A stretch of DNA of 7,426 nt from an uncultured Prevotella sp. Lineage in GTDB: Bacteria; Bacteroidota; Bacteroidia; Bacteroidales; Bacteroidaceae. The translations under genes and the position numbers were made by a program. Location of the stretch: positions 1-7,426 of the forward strand of contig CALJCU010000008.1 of NCBI GenBank assembly GCA_938023885.1, written 5' to 3'. Shown here piece after piece: positions 7,080 to 7,426 of this stretch; within the stretch, counting starts at the first letter, position 1; each line of letters starts with the position of its first letter. Below the pieces are notes generated by a model. The model saw nothing but the letters and a program-made list of their open reading frames with translations, ran no database searches and was not told the DNA's origin.

Positions 7080-7426
7080 ATGAACATTAAACATATATGT
7101 ATCGGTGCGTTAGGAGTAATGTCTCTGGCTATGGGCATGACTTCCTGCGAAGGCTATCTCGACACCGACAAATATTTCTATAACCAGACCTCGCTCGACT
7201 CTGTCTTTCAGCGTAAGGACCTGCTAATGCAATATCTCAACTCCGCATCAAGCTACATCCCTGCTGACGATCAGTTGTGGACATACAGTTCCAATCCTTT
7301 CAGTTTCACTTCTGATGAGGCTTTTTGCTCATGGAGGGACGGCAACCAGCAGGGTGTGTACTACGCATTGGGTGAGATAGACCGCTATACCACACGTTTC
7401 AACAACTGGCCCGATCTGTATAAGGG
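7080..7426 (+). CDS. SusD/RagB-family outer-membrane lipoprotein, N-terminal fragment (3' end outside window)
   Basis: The frame opens at ATG 7080 and stays open to the right edge, giving 115 complete codons plus two bases. It has a short basic n-region (MNIKH), a hydrophobic segment and lipobox MTSC with Cys23, then 'EGYLDTDKYFYNQTSLDSVF'. An early 'YLD..' stretch followed by an 'S.DSVF' helix is the usual start of mature SusD proteins. Later residues (FTSDEAFCSW, YYALGEIDRY, NNWPDLYKG) match the first TPR-like helices and the binding-site region of the family. The gap from the susC stop is only 11 nt and contains purine-rich GGAAA (7073-7077), which suggests tight translational linkage to the transporter. 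Inferred role: glycan-capturing lid of the SusC encoded at 3985-7068. It shows no obvious close similarity to the N-terminus of the first SusD, so the two modules probably handle different ligands. The C-terminal RagB/SusD domain is not in the window. Confidence 0.93.
   Translation, partial: MNIKHICIGALGVMSLAMGMTSCEGYLDTDKYFYNQTSLDSVFQRKDLLMQYLNSASSYIPADDQLWTYSSNPFSFTSDEAFCSWRDGNQQGVYYALGEIDRYTTRFNNWPDLYK

Overview
The window is a piece of a Bacteroidota (most likely Bacteroidales, Prevotella- or Bacteroides-like) polysaccharide utilization locus. All genes lie on the + strand. The basis is two SusC/SusD-type outer-membrane uptake modules, lipoprotein signal peptides with a Cys at residue 23-26, a CarboxypepD_reg-like/plug/barrel SusC layout, and mostly purine-rich rather than classical Shine-Dalgarno start regions. 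Genus and glycan substrate cannot be read from the sequence, because no glycoside hydrolase, polysaccharide lyase, sulfatase, esterase or regulator falls inside the window.

Layout: (1) 2-445, the C-terminal 147 codons of a first SusC transporter, cut by the left edge. (2) 500-2524, its partner SusD-family lipoprotein, long at 674 aa. (3) 2525-2651, a 127-nt gap with a possible factor-independent terminator (about 2542-2587), then a very AT-rich leader ending in a perfect 9-bp tandem duplication just before the next start. (4) 2652-3965, a 437-aa predicted surface lipoprotein with an IPT/TIG domain followed by an NHL-like beta-propeller. (5) 3985-7068, a complete 1027-aa SusC transporter. (6) 7080 to the right edge, the first 115 codons of its SusD partner.

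Inferred working: SusC barrels (TonB-dependent) and SusD lids bind and import glycan fragments across the outer membrane. The IPT-NHL lipoprotein sits 19 nt upstream of the second susC and is probably co-transcribed with it, so it may be an accessory surface-binding or scaffolding protein. The gap at 2525-2651 looks like the junction between two transcription units, or between a highly and a less highly expressed section of one locus. The first module looks richer in G/C-ending codons than the IPT-NHL gene.

I saw no RNA genes, CRISPR arrays, insertion sequences or attachment sites. The window is largely a recognizable PUL. The least conventional parts are the IPT-NHL gene placed ahead of a susCD pair and the structured junction in front of it.
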